From Comamonas odontotermitis (GTDB lineage Bacteria; Pseudomonadota; Gammaproteobacteria; Burkholderiales; Burkholderiaceae_C), in NCBI RefSeq assembly GCF_014207855.1, contig NZ_JACHKZ010000001.1, positions 372,001-436,000 of the forward strand: DNA of 64,000 bases. The letters run 5' to 3'. This document shows, one piece after another, positions 20,099 through 31,786 of this stretch (within the stretch, counting starts at the first letter, position 1; the number at the start of each line of letters is the position of its first letter). The position numbers and the translations under genes were made by a program. The notes beneath the pieces are model-generated. The model was not told the origin of the DNA. It searched no databases and was given only the letters and a program-made list of their open reading frames with translations.

Positions 20099-21064
20099 TC
20101 AGCCGGCATCGAGCTGCTGCTCCAGATCGTGCAACACCTTATAGCAGTTGAACACTTTCTGCACGCTGGAATTGGGCTCGCGCCCCTCGCGGATGGCGGC
20201 GAAGAACTCGCGGTCCTGCAGTTCGATGCCGTTCATCGACACATCGACGTGGGAGACGTCGATCTTCTCCTCCTTGCCCTCCTTGGTCGATTGCGCCAGA
20301 TCGTCGTAACGCGCGATATAGGTGCCGGTGTCGCCGATGTAGCGAAAGAACGTGCCCAGCGGGCCCTCGTTGTTGAAGCTCAGCGAGAGCGTGCAGATGG
20401 CGCCATTGGCCGCCTTGAGCTGGATGCTCATGTCCATGGCGATGCCCAGATCCTTGTGGATCGGGCCCTGAACCGCGTTGGCCTTGACGATCGGGCTGCC
20501 CGCCTGGTAGGCAAACAGATCCACGGTGTGGGCGGCATGGTGCCACAGCAGGTGATCCGTCCAACTGCGCGGCTGGCCCAGCGCGTTCATGTTGGTGCGG
20601 CGGAAGAAATAGGTCTGCACATCCATCTGCTGGATGTTGAACTCGCCCGCCGCGACCTTCTTGTGGATCCACTGGTGGCTGGGGTTGAAGCGGCGGGTAT
20701 GGCCCACCATGGCTACAAGGCCCGTCTGCCGTTGCAGATCAAGCACTTGCTGCGCCTGCGCATGGCTGTCTGCCAGCGGAATCTCCACCTGCACATGCTT
20801 GCCCGCCTGCATGCACTGGATGGCCTGGGCCGCGTGCATCTGCGTGGGCGTGCACAGGATGACGGCATCCACCTCGGGCAGGGCCAGGCTGTCGGCCAGC
20901 TCGGTGCTCACATGCCCGATGCCGTATTGGGCAGCCACTTCGCGGGTCTTGTCCAAATCGCGGCTGACCAGCGAGACGACTTCCACGCCGTCGATGTTGC
21001 GGATACCGTCCAGGTGCTTGATACCGAAGGCTCCGGCGCCCGCCAGGGCTACTTTGATGGTCAT
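20099..21064 (-). CDS. pmdC: 4-carboxy-2-hydroxymuconate-6-semialdehyde dehydrogenase
   Basis: 321 residues from ATG 21064, the length of LigC/PmdC. Gfo/Idh/MocA fold with the NADP site VALAGAGAFGIKHLDGI and the substrate-side motif HTRRFNPSHQW. It oxidises the protocatechuate 4,5-cleavage product (as its hemiacetal) to 2-pyrone-4,6-dicarboxylate. It starts two bases after the fused dioxygenase gene, in the pmd operon order. Confidence 0.93.
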   Translation of the reverse strand: MTIKVALAGAGAFGIKHLDGIRNIDGVEVVSLVSRDLDKTREVAAQYGIGHVSTELADSLALPEVDAVILCTPTQMHAAQAIQCMQAGKHVQVEIPLADSHAQAQQVLDLQRQTGLVAMVGHTRRFNPSHQWIHKKVAAGEFNIQQMDVQTYFFRRTNMNALGQPRSWTDHLLWHHAAHTVDLFAYQAGSPIVKANAVQGPIHKDLGIAMDMSIQLKAANGAICTLSLSFNNEGPLGTFFRYIGDTGTYIARYDDLAQSTKEGKEEKIDVSHVDVSMNGIELQDREFFAAIREGREPNSSVQKVFNCYKVLHDLEQQLDAG

Positions 21065-21066
21065 TT

Positions 21067-23369
<2,303 letters not shown>

Positions 23370-23532
23370 AGGTGTTCTCCACAATTTTTCAATGCTCCGC
23401 ATGTTGTTCGCCATCCATGAGACTGGCGTAACCCACGAAAGCGACAGCAAGCAAGGGCCGCCCCGCAGCGAGGCTGTCGTCCCCCTCCTGCGCGGCGAGA
23501 GAAGGGGAAGCGGCGCAGCCGCTCAGAGGGTG

Positions 23533-24216
23533 TTAATCCAGATACCGCAAGCCGGCTTTCTCCAGTGGTTCACGCATCTTGTACATGTCGAGCCCCAGGA
23601 TGCCCGAGGCCAGTTTGGCGCGCTTTTCGCCTTCAAAGCTCTCGCGCTTTTGCGCCGCTTCCAGGGTTTGCACGGCGCGTGCCGCAGGCACGCAGACCAC
23701 GCCGTCGTCATCGGCCACGATCACGTCGCCAGGCGTCACCAGCATGCCAGCGCAGACCACGGGAATGTTGACCGAGCCCAGCGTTGCCTTGATCGTTCCC
23801 TTGGACGAGATGGCACGGCTCCACACCGGAAAGCCCATCTCCTGCAGCACCCGCACATCGCGCACGCCAGCGTCGATGATGAGCGCGCGCGCGCCCCGGG
23901 CCTGGAAGCTGGTGGCCAGCAGATCGCCAAAGTAGCCGTCGGTGCATTCGCTGGTGACGGCGGCCACCACGATGTCGCCGGGCTGAATCTGCTCGGCTGC
24001 TACATGCATCATCCAGTTGTCGCCAGGCTGCAGCAGCACGGTGACGGCCGTGCCCGAAACCTGCTGGCCCGGGTAGATGGGGCGCATATAGGGTTTGAGC
24101 AGGCCGACGCGGCCCATGGCCTCGTGCACCGTGGCTGAGCCGAGGGCTGCGAGCCCATCGGCGGCGGCACGGTCGGCGCGCTGGATGTTACGGTAAACGA
24201 CTCCGAGTTCGTACAT
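23533..24216 (-). CDS. pmdF: 4-carboxy-4-hydroxy-2-oxoadipate aldolase
   Basis: 227 residues from ATG 24216. The RraA-like class II aldolase fold shows the motif [16 protein letters not shown] followed by [13 protein letters not shown], which supplies the metal- and pyruvate-binding Gly, Asp, Arg and Asp residues of LigK/HMG-CHA aldolases. It splits the pathway end product into pyruvate and oxaloacetate. A 163-base gap with no gene separates it from pmdD. Confidence 0.93.
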   Translation of the reverse strand: MYELGVVYRNIQRADRAAADGLAALGSATVHEAMGRVGLLKPYMRPIYPGQQVSGTAVTVLLQPGDNWMMHVAAEQIQPGDIVVAAVTSECTDGYFGDLLATSFQARGARALIIDAGVRDVRVLQEMGFPVWSRAISSKGTIKATLGSVNIPVVCAGMLVTPGDVIVADDDGVVCVPAARAVQTLEAAQKRESFEGEKRAKLASGILGLDMYKMREPLEKAGLRYLD

Positions 24217-24338
24217 GGAAATATCTCCGCGGGTATGGCTTCCCAAAAAAATGTGCTGCTCGCTCTTTTTGGGATCGCATTCAGATGGTTTTATATGGAA
24301 AGCAGCCAGCAACAAGCGCCAGCTGCTCTCTTTTTTGA

Positions 24339-25367
24339 TCAGAGGCCCTTGGCCTTGAGCGCCGCGTCCAGGCGCGTGAACACGCGGCGCGCATTGCTTT
24401 CGTAGACCATGTGCTTCTCCTCCTCTGTTAGGTTCTGCGTGGCGTCGATGTAGCGCCGGGTATCGTCGTAATAGTGGCCGGTCTGCGGGTCGATGCCGCG
24501 CACGGCGCCGATCATCTCGCTGGCAAAGAGGATGTTCCGTGTGGGAATCACTTCGGTCAGCAGGTTGATGCCCGGCTGGTGGTAGACGCAGGTGTCAAAG
24601 AAGATGTTGTTCAGCAGGTGCTCTTCGAGCAGCGGCTTCTTCAGCTCCTGCGCCAGGCCGCGAAAGCGCCCCCAGTGGTAGGGCACGGCGCCGCCGCCGT
24701 GGGGGATGAGGAACTTGAGCGTCGGGAAGTCCTTGAACAGATCGCTGGTCAGGCACTGCATGAAGGCCGTGGTGTCGGCGTTCAGATAGTGGGCGCCCGT
24801 GGTGTGAAAGCAGGCGTTGCAGCTGGTGGAGACGTGGATCATCGCGGGGATGTCGTACTCCACCATCTTTTCATAGATGGGATACCAGTGCCGGTCCGAC
24901 AGCGGCGGCGAAGTCCAGTGGCCGCCAGATGGATCGGGGTTGAGGTTGATGCCGACGTTGCCGTACTGTTCCACGCACTTCACCAGTTCGGGAATGCAGG
25001 TTCTGGGATCGACGCCGGGCGACTGCGGCAGCATCGCAGCAGGGATGAAGTGATCGGGAAACAGCTGGCTCACGCGGTAGCACAGCTCATTGCAAATGGC
25101 GGCCCACGTGCTCGATGTCTCGAAATCACCAATGTGGTGGGCCATGAAGCTGGCGCGCGGGCTGAAGATGGTGAGGTCCGAGCCGCGCTGCTTCATCAGC
25201 TTGAGCTGGTTGGTCTCGATGGTCTCGCGGATTTCATCGTCGCTGATCTCCAGTTGGCTGGCCTTGGGGGCCTGGGCCGGGTTTTGCAGGCCCGCAATCT
25301 GCAACTCGCGCCAGGCGCCCAGTGCTGCGGGTGCTGTGGTGTAGTGGCCGTGTACGTCGATGATCAT
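24339..25367 (-). CDS. pmdE: 4-oxalomesaconate hydratase
   Basis: 342 residues from ATG 25367; the frame stays open upstream into pmdK DNA but [11 protein letters not shown] is the family start. Amidohydrolase-superfamily LigJ type with VHGHYTT near the N-terminus, [17 protein letters not shown], and [17 protein letters not shown], which supply the predicted zinc and substrate ligands. It hydrates 4-oxalomesaconate to 4-carboxy-4-hydroxy-2-oxoadipate, the substrate of PmdF. Confidence 0.93.
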   Translation of the reverse strand: MIIDVHGHYTTAPAALGAWRELQIAGLQNPAQAPKASQLEISDDEIRETIETNQLKLMKQRGSDLTIFSPRASFMAHHIGDFETSSTWAAICNELCYRVSQLFPDHFIPAAMLPQSPGVDPRTCIPELVKCVEQYGNVGINLNPDPSGGHWTSPPLSDRHWYPIYEKMVEYDIPAMIHVSTSCNACFHTTGAHYLNADTTAFMQCLTSDLFKDFPTLKFLIPHGGGAVPYHWGRFRGLAQELKKPLLEEHLLNNIFFDTCVYHQPGINLLTEVIPTRNILFASEMIGAVRGIDPQTGHYYDDTRRYIDATQNLTEEEKHMVYESNARRVFTRLDAALKAKGL

Positions 25368-25399
25368 GGTGGGAACACCTTTTTTGAAAATGAATGAAT

Positions 25400-26806
25400 T
25401 CAATGGCTTGCAGATATGCCTGCGTCTGCGGCCTGAGACGGGCTTTGCCGCTCGGCCCCGCCCTGGGGGCTGGCCCACTGCTTGACGATGAGGGCCGCCA
25501 TGGCGATGAGACCGGGGATGGCGACCACGGTGAAGATCTGGCTGAAACTCAGCTGTCGCGCCGTGAGCTCGGCCACCAGGAATGAGCCCGCAATGCCGCC
25601 AAAGCGGCCCACCCCCAGCATCCAGGCCACGCCGGTCGCACGGCCGCTGGTGGGATAGAACGCCGCAGCCAGCGCCGGCATGGAAGACTGGGCGGTATTC
25701 ATGATGGTGCCCGCAACGAACACCGACACCACCAGCCAGCCCAGGCTTGCGGCCTCCTGCCCGATCCACCAGATGGCCACGGCGGTCAGTGCGTAACCGG
25801 CGGCAATGATGCGGTTGGCATTGAAGCGATCCATCAGCCAGCCAAAGAAGACGGCGCCCACGCCGCCCAGCGGAAACAGCGCCGCCACCAGCGTGGCCGT
25901 TTTGGGGCTGAGGCCGCCTTCCTTGAACAGCACCGGCATCCAGTTGACCAGCGCGTAAAAGATCACCAGGCCCATGAAATAAGCCAGCCACAGCATGGCC
26001 GAGCCCACCCGGTACTGGCGCGACAGCACCACGCCCAGGCCGCTCTTGCCATCAACGGCCGCCCGGTTCTCGGTCATCACAAAGCGCTGCACGCCAGCCA
26101 CCGCACTGCCTGCAATGCGCACCAGCGGCTTGCGGATACGGTCTGCCGCATACCCCTTGGCCACCATGTAGCGCACAGACTCTGGCAGCAGCACCACCAG
26201 CAGCGCCACCAGCAACAGCGGGGCAATACCACCCAGGTGCAGCACACTGCGCCACCCAAAGTGCGGAATCATCCATGCCGCCAGAAAGCCACCCAGCGCT
26301 GCGCCCAGCGGAAAGCCGCAGAACATGGCATTGGTGAGCATGGCGCGGCGCGAATCGGGGCAGTATTCGCTCATCAGCGTGACGGCATTGGGCATGGCTG
26401 CGCCCAGGCCCAGGCCGGTGACGAAGCGCAGCACCGTCAACGTGCGGATGTCATGCGCATAGCCCGAAGCCAGGCAGGCAATGGCAAACACCAGCACCGA
26501 CCCCACCAGCACGGCCTTGCGGCCAAAGCGGTCGGCCAGCGGCCCCGAGCACATGGCGCCACCTGCCAGGCCAAACAGCGCAGCACTGAGCACGGGCGCC
26601 AGATCAGGCTTGGCCACGCCCCACTCTGCCAGCAGCGAGGGGGCGATGTAGCCGATGGCTGCAGTGTCGAAGCCGTCGAGCAGCACGACGAAAAAGCACA
26701 GGGCGAAGATCACCCATTGGAACCCGGAGAAGGGATGCTCGTTCAGGATGGTCTGCACATTGGCAACCGCGGAATCCGGCGCCTCGGAAGGGGTTGGCGA
26801 AATCAT
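25400..26806 (-). CDS. pmdK: MFS aromatic acid transporter (AAHS/PcaK family)
   Basis: 468 residues with twelve predicted membrane helices. The AAHS family signature is clear: LLDGFDTAAIGYIAPSL in helix 1, GPLADRFGRKAVL in loop 2-3, and FGWLMDRFNANR in loop 8-9. The position second in the pmd operon matches PmdK, a protocatechuate/4-hydroxybenzoate importer in Comamonas. Substrate assignment is by context. Confidence 0.9.
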   Translation of the reverse strand: MISPTPSEAPDSAVANVQTILNEHPFSGFQWVIFALCFFVVLLDGFDTAAIGYIAPSLLAEWGVAKPDLAPVLSAALFGLAGGAMCSGPLADRFGRKAVLVGSVLVFAIACLASGYAHDIRTLTVLRFVTGLGLGAAMPNAVTLMSEYCPDSRRAMLTNAMFCGFPLGAALGGFLAAWMIPHFGWRSVLHLGGIAPLLLVALLVVLLPESVRYMVAKGYAADRIRKPLVRIAGSAVAGVQRFVMTENRAAVDGKSGLGVVLSRQYRVGSAMLWLAYFMGLVIFYALVNWMPVLFKEGGLSPKTATLVAALFPLGGVGAVFFGWLMDRFNANRIIAAGYALTAVAIWWIGQEAASLGWLVVSVFVAGTIMNTAQSSMPALAAAFYPTSGRATGVAWMLGVGRFGGIAGSFLVAELTARQLSFSQIFTVVAIPGLIAMAALIVKQWASPQGGAERQSPSQAADAGISASH

Positions 26807-26957
26807 GTCGTTGTCTCCGTTGTCTCTCTCGGTGGTTCTGTATTCGTGTCCTGCAGCGGGTACCAGGGCTTTTCATATCCGCTCCGGGAAGGCCTGCCGC
26901 ACTGCGGTCTGTATGCGCTCCCGGCATCCATTCACTGGTAAAGCAGTCGGTCTCGCA

Positions 26958-27656
26958 TCACACGGGCTCCATGCCCTGGCGGCGTTTGGCCGTGGCAGCG
27001 CCTGGCGCGGCCAAGAAGGCGAGCAAACGGCGCGCTGCGTCGGCCCGTGCCGAAGCAGCCGCCACGCCTGCGGAGAAGACGGTGTCGATGGCAATGGTTT
27101 GCGGCAACGTGCCGACAATGGCGATCCCCGGCACATGGAGCAACTCGCTCAATTGCTGAAAGCCGAGGGCCACCTCGCCACTTGCCACGAGGGAGGCCAC
27201 AGGCACTCCGGGGCGGGCCTGCACCAGGCGCGGGCGAATCTGCCCTGTGATGCCCCAACGCGCAAACAGCGCCTGCAGCGCCACGCCGCTGGGGCCCGTG
27301 GAGTATCCGATGCCTTGCGCCACCAGCACAGCGGCGCGCACGGCCTCTTCAGAGGAAATATCGGGGGCAGCCGCACCAGCAGATACTGCGACCGCCGTGC
27401 TGGAGCGCACCAGGTCCACCCGGCTGCCCGGCAGCACCCGGCCAGCGGCTTCGAGCTTGGTGATGGCATCTGACGCCAGAATGACGACATCGAATGCCTC
27501 GCCATTCAGCACGCGCTGCGCGGCATCGACGCCGCCTACCGATTCGATATCGACCGGCTCGCCGCCTTGCGCGTGCCAGTTGGCCACCAGTTCCGCCAGC
27601 AGCTGCCGGGTGGCCATCGACGAAATGCCCTTGAGGGCGTTGGGAACGGTGCCCAT
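26958..27656 (-). CDS. pmdU: ModA-like solute-binding-fold protein in first position of the pmd operon
   Basis: 232 residues. The fold resembles the molybdate-binding (ModA) periplasmic family: LLAELVANWHAQGG, the FDVVILASDAITKLEAAGRV region and GYSTGPSGVAL. No signal peptide is seen; MGTVPNALKGISSM lacks a hydrophobic core, so it appears cytoplasmic. In Comamonas sp. E6 the first pathway gene of the operon is pmdU, linked to isomerisation of 4-oxalomesaconate, and the order here matches exactly. The symbol is given on operon position; the catalytic role of this fold is inference. Confidence 0.65.
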   Translation of the reverse strand: MGTVPNALKGISSMATRQLLAELVANWHAQGGEPVDIESVGGVDAAQRVLNGEAFDVVILASDAITKLEAAGRVLPGSRVDLVRSSTAVAVSAGAAAPDISSEEAVRAAVLVAQGIGYSTGPSGVALQALFARWGITGQIRPRLVQARPGVPVASLVASGEVALGFQQLSELLHVPGIAIVGTLPQTIAIDTVFSAGVAAASARADAARRLLAFLAAPGAATAKRRQGMEPV

Positions 27657-27782
27657 GCGCTTTGCCTCCTGTTATGCAAAGCATTGTCGGCATGGCTGCA
27701 CCCGGCGCCAACCTCTGGCACCCACTATCAGCTATAGCAATCCGGCATAGCTCATCACTGTGCCGGATCGCGCAGAGACTGC

Positions 27783-28349
27783 TTATCCGGCCACCAGCGC
27801 CAGCACACCGAGCGCTGCAAAGATCACGGCACAGACACGGTGGATCCACTGGATCGGCAGCTTCTTGGTAATCTTGTCGCCAAACCAGACCACGGGCGCA
27901 TTGGCCAGCATCATGCCGATCGTGGTGCCTGCCACCACGCCGTAGTATTGCGCCGGGTACTTGGCAGCCAGTCCCACCGTCGCCAACTGCGTCTTGTCGC
28001 CCATCTCGGCCAGGAAGAACAGCAGCAAGGTCGTGCCGAACACGCCCCAGCGACCACTGCTTTTGCCAGCCTCGTCTTCATCGATCTTGTCGGGAATCAG
28101 CATCCACCCCGCCATCAAAATGAAGGAAACGCCCAGAATCCAGCGCAGCACATCGGGGCCCAGCACAGTGGTGATCCAGGCACCTACGGCGCCCGCCAAT
28201 GCGTGGTTCACGATGGTGGCGACAAAAATGCCCAGCACGATGGGCCAGGGTTTGCGGTACTTGGCAGCGAGTACGAGCGAGAGCAGTTGCGTCTTGTCGC
28301 CCATCTCGGCGAGTGCGACCACAGCGGTCGAGATGAAGAAAGCTTCCAT
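27783..28349 (-). CDS. GDT1/TMEM165 (UPF0016) family manganese exporter
   Basis: 188 residues from ATG 28349, with six predicted membrane helices in two repeats. Each repeat carries the family metal motif E-x-G-D-K-T: LAEMGDKTQLLSL and LAEMGDKTQLATV. Bacterial members export manganese. The yybP-ykoY-type leader upstream supports a manganese-induced exporter. Confidence 0.9.
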   Translation of the reverse strand: MEAFFISTAVVALAEMGDKTQLLSLVLAAKYRKPWPIVLGIFVATIVNHALAGAVGAWITTVLGPDVLRWILGVSFILMAGWMLIPDKIDEDEAGKSSGRWGVFGTTLLLFFLAEMGDKTQLATVGLAAKYPAQYYGVVAGTTIGMMLANAPVVWFGDKITKKLPIQWIHRVCAVIFAALGVLALVAG

Positions 28350-28419
28350 GGTGTGGGGTACTTTTATGTAGCCGGATGGTTGCAAGACAGCATTGACCGC
28401 ATCGCGACTCCGGCTGTTG

Positions 28420-28553
28420 GATCGCAACGTGGTCAATGGTCTCGCCAAGCATCTGTATAGATGCCGTGTACGCCATAGGCCGAAGGCCCAAGTTTGTTGG
28501 CGCACACTCCGCAGCGCATTGCGCGCCAGGCAGGCTACTCCCCAAAGACAGGG
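28420..28553 (-). promoter_or_regulatory. yybP-ykoY (manganese) riboswitch candidate
   Basis: On the minus strand, GTCTTTGGGGAGTAGCC (28549-28533) is the first conserved loop of yybP-ykoY riboswitches, and TGGCGAGACCATTGACC (about 28447-28431) matches the second metal-sensing loop. Between them is a variable stem built from GCGCGCAATGCGC and other pairs. It ends about 70 bases before the GDT1-family gene, one of the standard targets of this riboswitch. Confidence 0.8.
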
Positions 28554-28788
28554 CGCATCATACGCGCAAATCCGATGTTGCGCCGCAACACATACTGCCG
28601 CGAGGGAAAATACCAGGGTGCACTTGCGTGAACTGTCAACACACCGTAAGCTGATTCGCCCATAATGGTCGAGCTCTGTGTCTCGTCAGATACACGGGGC
28701 GCGCGCGGTGATCCGTCTTGGAAGTTGTCACAGGTTTGTTGATTGCATCAGGCTCCATCGCTTTTATTGTTTTTTTCGGAGTCCTCAA

Positions 28789-29175
28789 ATGGGCAACAAA
28801 CTCTACGTTGGCAACCTGCCATATTCTTTCCGTGACAGCGATCTGGAAAGCACTTTCAGCCAGTTCGGCTCTGTCTCCAGCGCCAAGGTCATGATGGAAC
28901 GTGACACCGGCCGCTCCAAAGGCTTCGGCTTTGTGGAAATGGGCTCGGACGCTGAAGCACAAGCTGCTATCGAAGGCGTGAACGGTCAAAACTTCGGCGG
29001 CCGCAATCTGGTCGTGAACGAAGCCCGCCCCATGGAAGCCCGCCCTCCTCGTAGCGGTGGTTTCGGTGGTGGCCGTGGCGGCTTTGGCGGTGGTGACCGC
29101 GGCGGCTTCGGCGGCGGCGGTGATCGTGGTGGCTTCGGCGGTGGCCGCGGCGGCTACGGCGGCGGCAGCTACTGA
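28789..29175 (+). CDS. RRM RNA-binding protein with short glycine-rich tail
   Basis: 128 residues from ATG 28789. One RNA-recognition motif with RNP2 (KLYVGNLPY) and RNP1 (SKGFGFVEM), followed by a ~45-residue RGG/GGF-rich tail. Such proteins bind single-stranded RNA and are often cold- or stress-induced. The 5' leader from the preceding riboswitch region is about 120 bases of untranslated sequence. It is a paralogue of the next gene. Confidence 0.93.
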   Translation: MGNKLYVGNLPYSFRDSDLESTFSQFGSVSSAKVMMERDTGRSKGFGFVEMGSDAEAQAAIEGVNGQNFGGRNLVVNEARPMEARPPRSGGFGGGRGGFGGGDRGGFGGGGDRGGFGGGRGGYGGGSY

Positions 29176-29232
29176 TCATTGCGCCAGAAACCAATTGCGG
29201 TTTTTGGCGATCAAATAACGGGATCTCCCGAA

Positions 29233-29258
29233 TAAAAGGCCTCTTTGAGGCCTTTTTT
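29233..29258 (+). terminator. Terminator after the first RRM gene
   Basis: AAAAGGCCTC and GAGGCCTTTTTT form a ten-base stem with a three-base loop and T-run. The following 29260-29469 stretch holds no gene; it is the leader and probable promoter of the second RRM gene. Confidence 0.85.
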
Positions 29259-29469
29259 GCGTTTTGTTGCAGCTTCTGCGCCACACCTAGGGGCATCGAC
29301 TACACCAAAGGGGATTTTTATGCCAGAAAATAAAGGATGGAGTACCCCTCCACTGGGCTATTGCGGTGAATGATCAGTTTCGTCGTGACGCATTGGATGA
29401 TCACATGATTCAGGTATTGCGTTTTACGGGACTCCATCGCGTTATTTAAGAGTTATCAGGAGTCCCTCA

Positions 29470-30069
29470 ATGGGCAACAAGCTTTACGTCGGAAATTTGC
29501 CGTACCAAGTGCGCGACAATGATCTGGAACAGGCCTTCGGCCAATTTGGCAGCGTAACCAGCGCCAAGGTGATGATGGAACGCGACACGGGTCGCTCCAA
29601 AGGTTTTGGTTTTGTGGAAATGGGCAGCGATGAAGAAGCCCAGGCCGCAATCAACGGCATGAACGGCCAGCCCCTGGGCGGCCGCAACCTCGTCGTGAAC
29701 GAGGCACGCCCCATGGAGCCACGTCCTCCCCGCACCGGTGGTGGCGGCTTTGGCGGCCCACGTGGTGGCGGCTTTGGCGGCGGCAACCGTGGCGGCTTTG
29801 GCGGTGGTGGTGACCGTGGCGGCTTCGGCGGCGGTGATCGCGGCGGCTACGGTGGTGGCGGCGGTGGTGGTTTTGGTGGCGGCGGCTATGGTGACCGTGG
29901 CGGCCGTGGTGATGGCGGAGGCGGTGGCGGCTATGGCCGTGGCGGCAATGACCGTGGCTTTGGCGGCGGCGACCGTGGCGGTGAGCGCGATGGCGGCTTC
30001 CGCAGCCCTTACGGCAATGGTTCGCGCAACCGTGGCGGTAACCAAGGCTTCGACAACGACGACTATTGA
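29470..30069 (+). CDS. RRM RNA-binding protein with long glycine-rich tail
   Basis: 199 residues. The N-terminal RRM is nearly the same as in the preceding gene (KLYVGNLPYQVRDND, SKGFGFVEMGSDEEAQAAI). The tail from residue ~87 is longer (about 110 residues) and dominated by GGF, GGG and DRGG repeats, ending in an acidic DNDDY. RBS AGGAGT lies seven bases before the ATG. The two genes are tandem duplicates that diverged mainly in tail length. Confidence 0.93.
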   Translation: MGNKLYVGNLPYQVRDNDLEQAFGQFGSVTSAKVMMERDTGRSKGFGFVEMGSDEEAQAAINGMNGQPLGGRNLVVNEARPMEPRPPRTGGGGFGGPRGGGFGGGNRGGFGGGGDRGGFGGGDRGGYGGGGGGGFGGGGYGDRGGRGDGGGGGGYGRGGNDRGFGGGDRGGERDGGFRSPYGNGSRNRGGNQGFDNDDY

Positions 30070-30113
30070 TCTGCGCCCGGCACGCCACATGGCGTGCCCT
30101 GGCTCTGATTCTC

Positions 30114-30135
30114 AGCCCCGCAAGGGGCTTTTTTA
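30114..30135 (+). terminator. Terminator after the second RRM gene
   Basis: AGCCCC-GCAA-GGGGCT followed by six T. A second stem (GGCACGCC/GGCGTGCC, 30079-30098) precedes it. The rest up to 30346 is without a gene. Confidence 0.85.
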
Positions 30136-30346
30136 TTGCCTCAATGCGCTAAGGAAACTCTGCAAAACTCCCAGCCGTGGTCTGAACGTGGTCTCGGGCG
30201 ATCCGCTGCGTTGTCTTTTTCGTTAATAGCTACGGCTATTGCCTTCAAAAGACGCCTTGCGGCTCATCCCGATCCGCGTCCATCCCATCTGGCGAGGGTT
30301 TTGCAGAGGTTTCCTAAAGACAAGCAGCGATCGCCAAGAACCTGCT

Positions 30347-31183
30347 CTAACCACCCGGCTTCCCCGTGCGCTCGGCATGCCGGTGTTTGCGCGGGCGGTT
30401 GGCAAGAGCCCTGTCATAGACGGCATTGGGCAACAGCCGCAGCAGCTTGGCCACCAGGCCCATTTGCCAGGGAATCACGCTGTAGCTGCGGCCTTTGGCG
30501 ATGACTGCATAGGCCTGATCGGCAAAAGCCTCGGGCTGCATCAGAAACGGCATGCCATAGCGGTTCTGGCTGGTAAGCGGCGTGGCGACAAAGCCAGGGC
30601 AGATGGTCAACACCCGGACACCGCTGCGCGCCAGCTCCACGCGCAGGCTTTCGCAATAGCTGATGACGGCGGCCTTGCTGGCGCAATAGGCGCCATGGCC
30701 GGGCAGGCCGCGGATGCCGGCAACACTGGCAATACCCACCAGCGCACCCGAGCCGCGCGCTTGCATGGGTCGCACAAAGGCGTGAAAGGTTGCCGCCATG
30801 CCGATCACATTGGTGGCGTAGGTCTGCGCCATCACGTCCAGGTCTTCGCGCTCCGCCGTGTCGATGCCAAAGCTCACCCCGGCATTGGCCACCACCACAT
30901 CAGGCAAGCCCTGGCTGGAGAGGCATTGCTCGCAGGCCGCAATGATTTGGTCACGGTCTGCCACATCTGCACTATATATTTGATAGCTATCAGCACTGAT
31001 GGAATGGTCAGCAGCCCATCGCTTGATTGCATCCACCCGGCGCGCCACCAGTGCCAGCCGCCAGCCAGTCTGGTGGTAGCGCAGCGCCAGGGCCTGGCCG
31101 ATACCGCTGGAAGCACCCGTGATCAGCACCAGTGGCGCAGCTGCGCCAGCCACCGGAAGGGAAGTTTGCTGCAGAGCAACCAT
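30347..31183 (-). CDS. Short-chain dehydrogenase/reductase
   Basis: 278 residues. Classical SDR motifs: VLITGASSGIGQALA (cofactor site), VANAGVSFG (NAG), and the active site Ser/Tyr/Lys with GAYCASKAAVISYCESL. The following CPGFVATPLT is typical. It probably reduces or oxidises a small lipid or carbonyl compound; the substrate is unknown. A copy of the dispersed AGCT repeat lies inside the coding sequence around 30968-30995. Confidence 0.88.
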   Translation of the reverse strand: MVALQQTSLPVAGAAAPLVLITGASSGIGQALALRYHQTGWRLALVARRVDAIKRWAADHSISADSYQIYSADVADRDQIIAACEQCLSSQGLPDVVVANAGVSFGIDTAEREDLDVMAQTYATNVIGMAATFHAFVRPMQARGSGALVGIASVAGIRGLPGHGAYCASKAAVISYCESLRVELARSGVRVLTICPGFVATPLTSQNRYGMPFLMQPEAFADQAYAVIAKGRSYSVIPWQMGLVAKLLRLLPNAVYDRALANRPRKHRHAERTGKPGG

Positions 31184-31186
31184 GGC

Positions 31187-31786
31187 TTACTTGGACGGCA
31201 CGAGGGTGCCGCGCACCCGGCCTTTGAGCTCGGCCACCTGTGAAAGATTGTTGTAGGTCATGGCATCGGCGGTGAAGCGGTCATTGCCACGGGTGATTTC
31301 CACGGGCTTGTTGGAGCTGACCCGCTCGTCATTGACAAAGGCGTGCAGAAAGTCGCCACGGAATTCCATCGGGGGCACGCCTGGCTTGGCAGCCTTGCGC
31401 ACCACATGTGCATTGCCGAACAGCTGCACTTCGGAGCCATCGGCGTTGGAGAGCGCACGATCCGCTGTGGCCACGGTTTCGGAGCCGTCCTGCCGCACCG
31501 AGCGAAGATTGGCCTTGTCGATCTCAAGGGTCTCGGTGTCCATGTAATGGCGCATCGTGGTGCCACGGATTTCGCTGGTCAAGGTGCCGGTGTCGTCAAA
31601 GCTGCGCACGGAAAAATCCCGCATGTAGTAATCCACCTCATGGCCTTTGACCGCCACCTCGGCCTCTACCTGGGCCTTGGGCGCATTGCGCACCAGCCAC
31701 CAGGTTCCCAGCGCCAGCAGGCCCATCAGAAGAATGGGCAGGTAGATGGACATCCAGTCCCAGACGCGTCGAAAGCGAAAATTCAT
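31187..31786 (-). CDS. lptC: LPS export protein LptC
   Basis: 199 residues from ATG 31786. A single N-terminal membrane helix (SIYLPILLMGLLALGTWWLV) is followed by a periplasmic beta-jellyroll of LptC type (YYMRDFSVRSFDDTG, EIRGTTMRHY, YNNLSQVAELKGRVRG). It passes lipopolysaccharide from LptBFG to LptA. It overlaps kdsC by four bases; the kdsD-kdsC-lptC order is the standard LPS cluster, but lptA and lptB do not follow here. Confidence 0.9.
   Translation of the reverse strand: MNFRFRRVWDWMSIYLPILLMGLLALGTWWLVRNAPKAQVEAEVAVKGHEVDYYMRDFSVRSFDDTGTLTSEIRGTTMRHYMDTETLEIDKANLRSVRQDGSETVATADRALSNADGSEVQLFGNAHVVRKAAKPGVPPMEFRGDFLHAFVNDERVSSNKPVEITRGNDRFTADAMTYNNLSQVAELKGRVRGTLVPSK

Noticed and set aside
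28789..30069. Glycine-codon repeats in the RRM genes as a CRISPR or satellite array
   Set aside because: The repeats are in frame and encode the RGG tails; there are no spacers.
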